Below, piece by piece: positions 62,383 to 64,000 of a DNA stretch of 64,000 nucleotides. Position 1 is the first letter of the stretch; every line of letters starts with the position of its first letter. Origin of the DNA: Youngiibacter multivorans (lineage in GTDB: Bacteria > Bacillota > Clostridia > Clostridiales > Clostridiaceae); assembly GCF_017873395.1 (NCBI RefSeq), contig NZ_JAGGKC010000004.1:1-64000 (forward strand). The letters run 5' to 3'. The notes under the pieces are model-generated. The model was not told the origin of the DNA, did not search any database, and saw nothing but the letters and a program-made list of their open reading frames with translations. The translations under genes were made by a program, and so were the position numbers.

Positions 62383-63843
62383 ATGGAGAACAAAAAGAAA
62401 CAGGGATATTCTACGGCTAAGATAGCAGGGTTATTCCTGGGATTGGCTGCTGCTGCAATCATTTTAATGCTTCCTGGAATATCAGGACTTGATGCCGTAG
62501 GCCAGAAGGCATTGGCATTGACCGCACTTATCGTTATATGGTGGATTACTGAACCAGTTCCAATATGGGTATCTGCACTGCTTCCAATAGCTGTGTCGCC
62601 TCTTATAGGACTTGCTGGCGTAAAGACAACTGCACAGGGCTTAAGTGTTTACGCTAACTATGCTTCGCCTGTAGTCCTTATGAGTATCGGTGTATTCCTT
62701 CTTGCAGCTGTAATTGAGAAGTGGGGACTTCACAAGAGGATCGCCCTCAATATAGTAGCTAAGGTTGGAAGCAAGCCTACAAGGATAATCATGGGATTTG
62801 CACTTGCTACAGGCTTCATTTCGATGTTCATGTCAAATGTAACTGCAACCGCAATGATGCTTCCAATAGGCATAGCCCTCCTAAAGCAACTCGGCTTCGA
62901 CCATGAAACCGGATTCGCTAAGGCACTCATCCTTGCTATAGCTTTTGCGGCTTCAATCGGTGGCATGGGTACGATGATCGGATCAGGAACAAACATCGCA
63001 GGCTCGGCCCTGATGAAGGACCTGGCAAGCATTGACATAACATTCCTTGAATGGATGAAGGTGGGGTTGCCTTTCGTAATACTTTTCCTTCCACTAAGTG
63101 TCATAATACTTAACCTTGTATTCAAGGTAAAGGACGCAAAAATCGAGGATGCGGATACGATCCACAGGGAGCTCAAGGCTCTGGGATCCATGTCAAAGGC
63201 GGAAAAGCTGACTGCTGCATATGTAGTAATTGCAATAACCGGATTCGTACTGATGACTCAGCTCAAAAAGATATTTCCGATGATTGCAGATGAGAACTAT
63301 GCTGTTTTGATCGGACTTGCATTGTTCCTCATACCAGTTGACTTCAAGGCAGGCACTTTCCTCATGGACTCAAAGACTGCCATCAGGGAAATTTCCTGGT
63401 CGACATACCTGCTTCTAGGTGGTGCTCTCGTTCTTGGAGATGTGTTCTCCAAGGCTGGTATCGCAAAATGGCTGGCGTCGTATATGGGCTTCCTTGCAAA
63501 CCTTCCGGAAATCGGTGTTGTAATAGCCATAGCTATAATAGTCGCATTCATAACTGAATTTGCTTCCAACTTCGTTGTTGCAAGTGCGTTCCTGCCTCCA
63601 ATCTATGGAATAGCAGTGGAGCTTGGAATCAACCCTATGCTTCTTATGATGACAGTAACCCTCTCAGCAAGCCTTGCATTCATGTTCCCGTCAGGAACCC
63701 CTACGAATGCTCTCGCTTTCGGAACTGGCTACATAGACATCAAGGACATGGTAAAGGGTGGATTCTTCGTAAAAATGATCGGTGTTATATTGTTCCCGGT
63801 GGTTTTCTACTTCATCTCCGCACCGCTTACAACATTGTTCTAA
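62383..63843 (+). CDS. DASS (SLC13) family sodium:di/tricarboxylate symporter
   Basis: A 486-aa membrane protein with about 12 helices and the DASS signature segments WWITEPVPIWVSALLPIAV, IGGMGTMIGSGTNIAG and LMFPSGTPTNALAFG-like loop (SGTPTNALA near residue 442). It imports di- or tricarboxylates such as succinate, malate or citrate with sodium. Gene order suggests that it feeds the aconitase/LeuB-like pathway upstream, but its own sigma-54 promoter ties it to the PrpR-type regulon as well. It ends the annotated part of the window before a strong terminator. Confidence 0.88.
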   Translation: MENKKKQGYSTAKIAGLFLGLAAAAIILMLPGISGLDAVGQKALALTALIVIWWITEPVPIWVSALLPIAVSPLIGLAGVKTTAQGLSVYANYASPVVLMSIGVFLLAAVIEKWGLHKRIALNIVAKVGSKPTRIIMGFALATGFISMFMSNVTATAMMLPIGIALLKQLGFDHETGFAKALILAIAFAASIGGMGTMIGSGTNIAGSALMKDLASIDITFLEWMKVGLPFVILFLPLSVIILNLVFKVKDAKIEDADTIHRELKALGSMSKAEKLTAAYVVIAITGFVLMTQLKKIFPMIADENYAVLIGLALFLIPVDFKAGTFLMDSKTAIREISWSTYLLLGGALVLGDVFSKAGIAKWLASYMGFLANLPEIGVVIAIAIIVAFITEFASNFVVASAFLPPIYGIAVELGINPMLLMMTVTLSASLAFMFPSGTPTNALAFGTGYIDIKDMVKGGFFVKMIGVILFPVVFYFISAPLTTLF

Positions 63844-63891
63844 GCAAATAAAAGGCCAGAAAATCTTAACCAACTAAACATATTTGATTAG

Positions 63892-63927
63892 GTGACCTGA
63901 GCCATTTCGCTCAGGCCACTTTTTTTA
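63892..63927 (+). terminator. Rho-independent terminator of the DASS gene
   Basis: GTGACCTGAGC (63892-63902) pairs with GCTCAGGCCAC (63909-63919), one A-C mismatch, followed by a run of eight T. Nothing further is seen to the window end. Confidence 0.88.
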
Positions 63928-64000
63928 TTGGGTATTCAGTTGAATGAGTGCTTCTGGAAATATGACTGAAATGTTGGCATGGAAATTGCTTATATATTTA

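Overview
The window looks like a chromosomal segment of an anaerobic, low-GC Gram-positive bacterium (Bacillota, Clostridia-like). The grounds are strong AGGAGG-type ribosome binding sites with frequent GTG/TTG starts, a T-box leader, a glycyl radical enzyme with its activase, sigma-54 promoters driven by a PrpR-family activator, BMP-type nucleoside uptake and many fermentation-type acid-metabolism genes. The left third (about 1-21.6 kb) is visibly more A+T rich than the rest. No rRNA, tRNA, intact insertion sequence or CRISPR array was seen.

Region 1 (0.2-7.0 kb) is accessory and defence-like: a DUF262/HNH (GmrSD-like) protein, an unrecognised 383-aa protein, decayed coding sequence, a pair of membrane-anchored DUF4230 proteins and a protein with features like those next to McrB-type systems. 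Region 2 (7.1-13.2 kb) is a sigma-54 regulon: a PrpR-like activator, TGAAACA-type upstream sites, a -24/-12 promoter, then a two-subunit aconitase-family hydro-lyase, a MatC-like carrier and a methylisocitrate/2,3-dimethylmalate lyase-type enzyme. Region 3 (13.3-20.0 kb) is a LuxR-type regulator facing a 2-oxoacid dehydrogenase operon whose E2 is split into a free lipoyl domain and a catalytic domain, followed by AcoX-like and lipoate ligase genes. At 20.2-21.65 kb an AAA/DUF4143 ATPase abuts the last 45 residues of a crotonase, marking a rearrangement point.

Region 4 (21.9-38.0 kb) is sugar-acid and nucleoside catabolism: split UxaA/GarD-type dehydratase, GntR regulator, two nucleoside hydrolases, ribokinase, the YjjI/YjjW glycyl radical pair, a Crp/Fnr-type regulator, a four-gene BMP-type ABC importer, a nucleoside phosphorylase and a second GntR regulator. 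Nucleosides would be imported, split and the sugar phosphorylated; the YjjI substrate is unknown.

Region 5 (38.5-46.0 kb) is the most unusual locus: a caspase-like protease, a soluble CHAT protease, a 1052-aa membrane protein with an outside BspA/InlB/Ig-like part and an inside CHAT protease, a small trypsin-co-occurring-like protein and a trypsin-DNA/RNA endonuclease fusion. This looks like a multi-protease conflict or cell-suicide cassette with its own surface receptor.

Region 6 (46.0-50.3 kb) is a tryptophan-type T-box upstream of an LDH-family 2-hydroxyacid dehydrogenase and a TrpXYZ-like ABC importer. Region 7 (50.4-54.5 kb) holds an aldo/keto reductase, a small redox-like protein and an ECF sigma factor operon. 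Region 8 (54.7-63.9 kb) is a LacI-controlled tri/dicarboxylate locus: an aberrant LeuC-like protein, a LeuD-LeuC fusion, a LeuB-like dehydrogenase with an altered specificity residue, an Aquifex-type aconitase and a DASS transporter. The transporter has its own sigma-54 promoter, almost identical to the one in Region 2.
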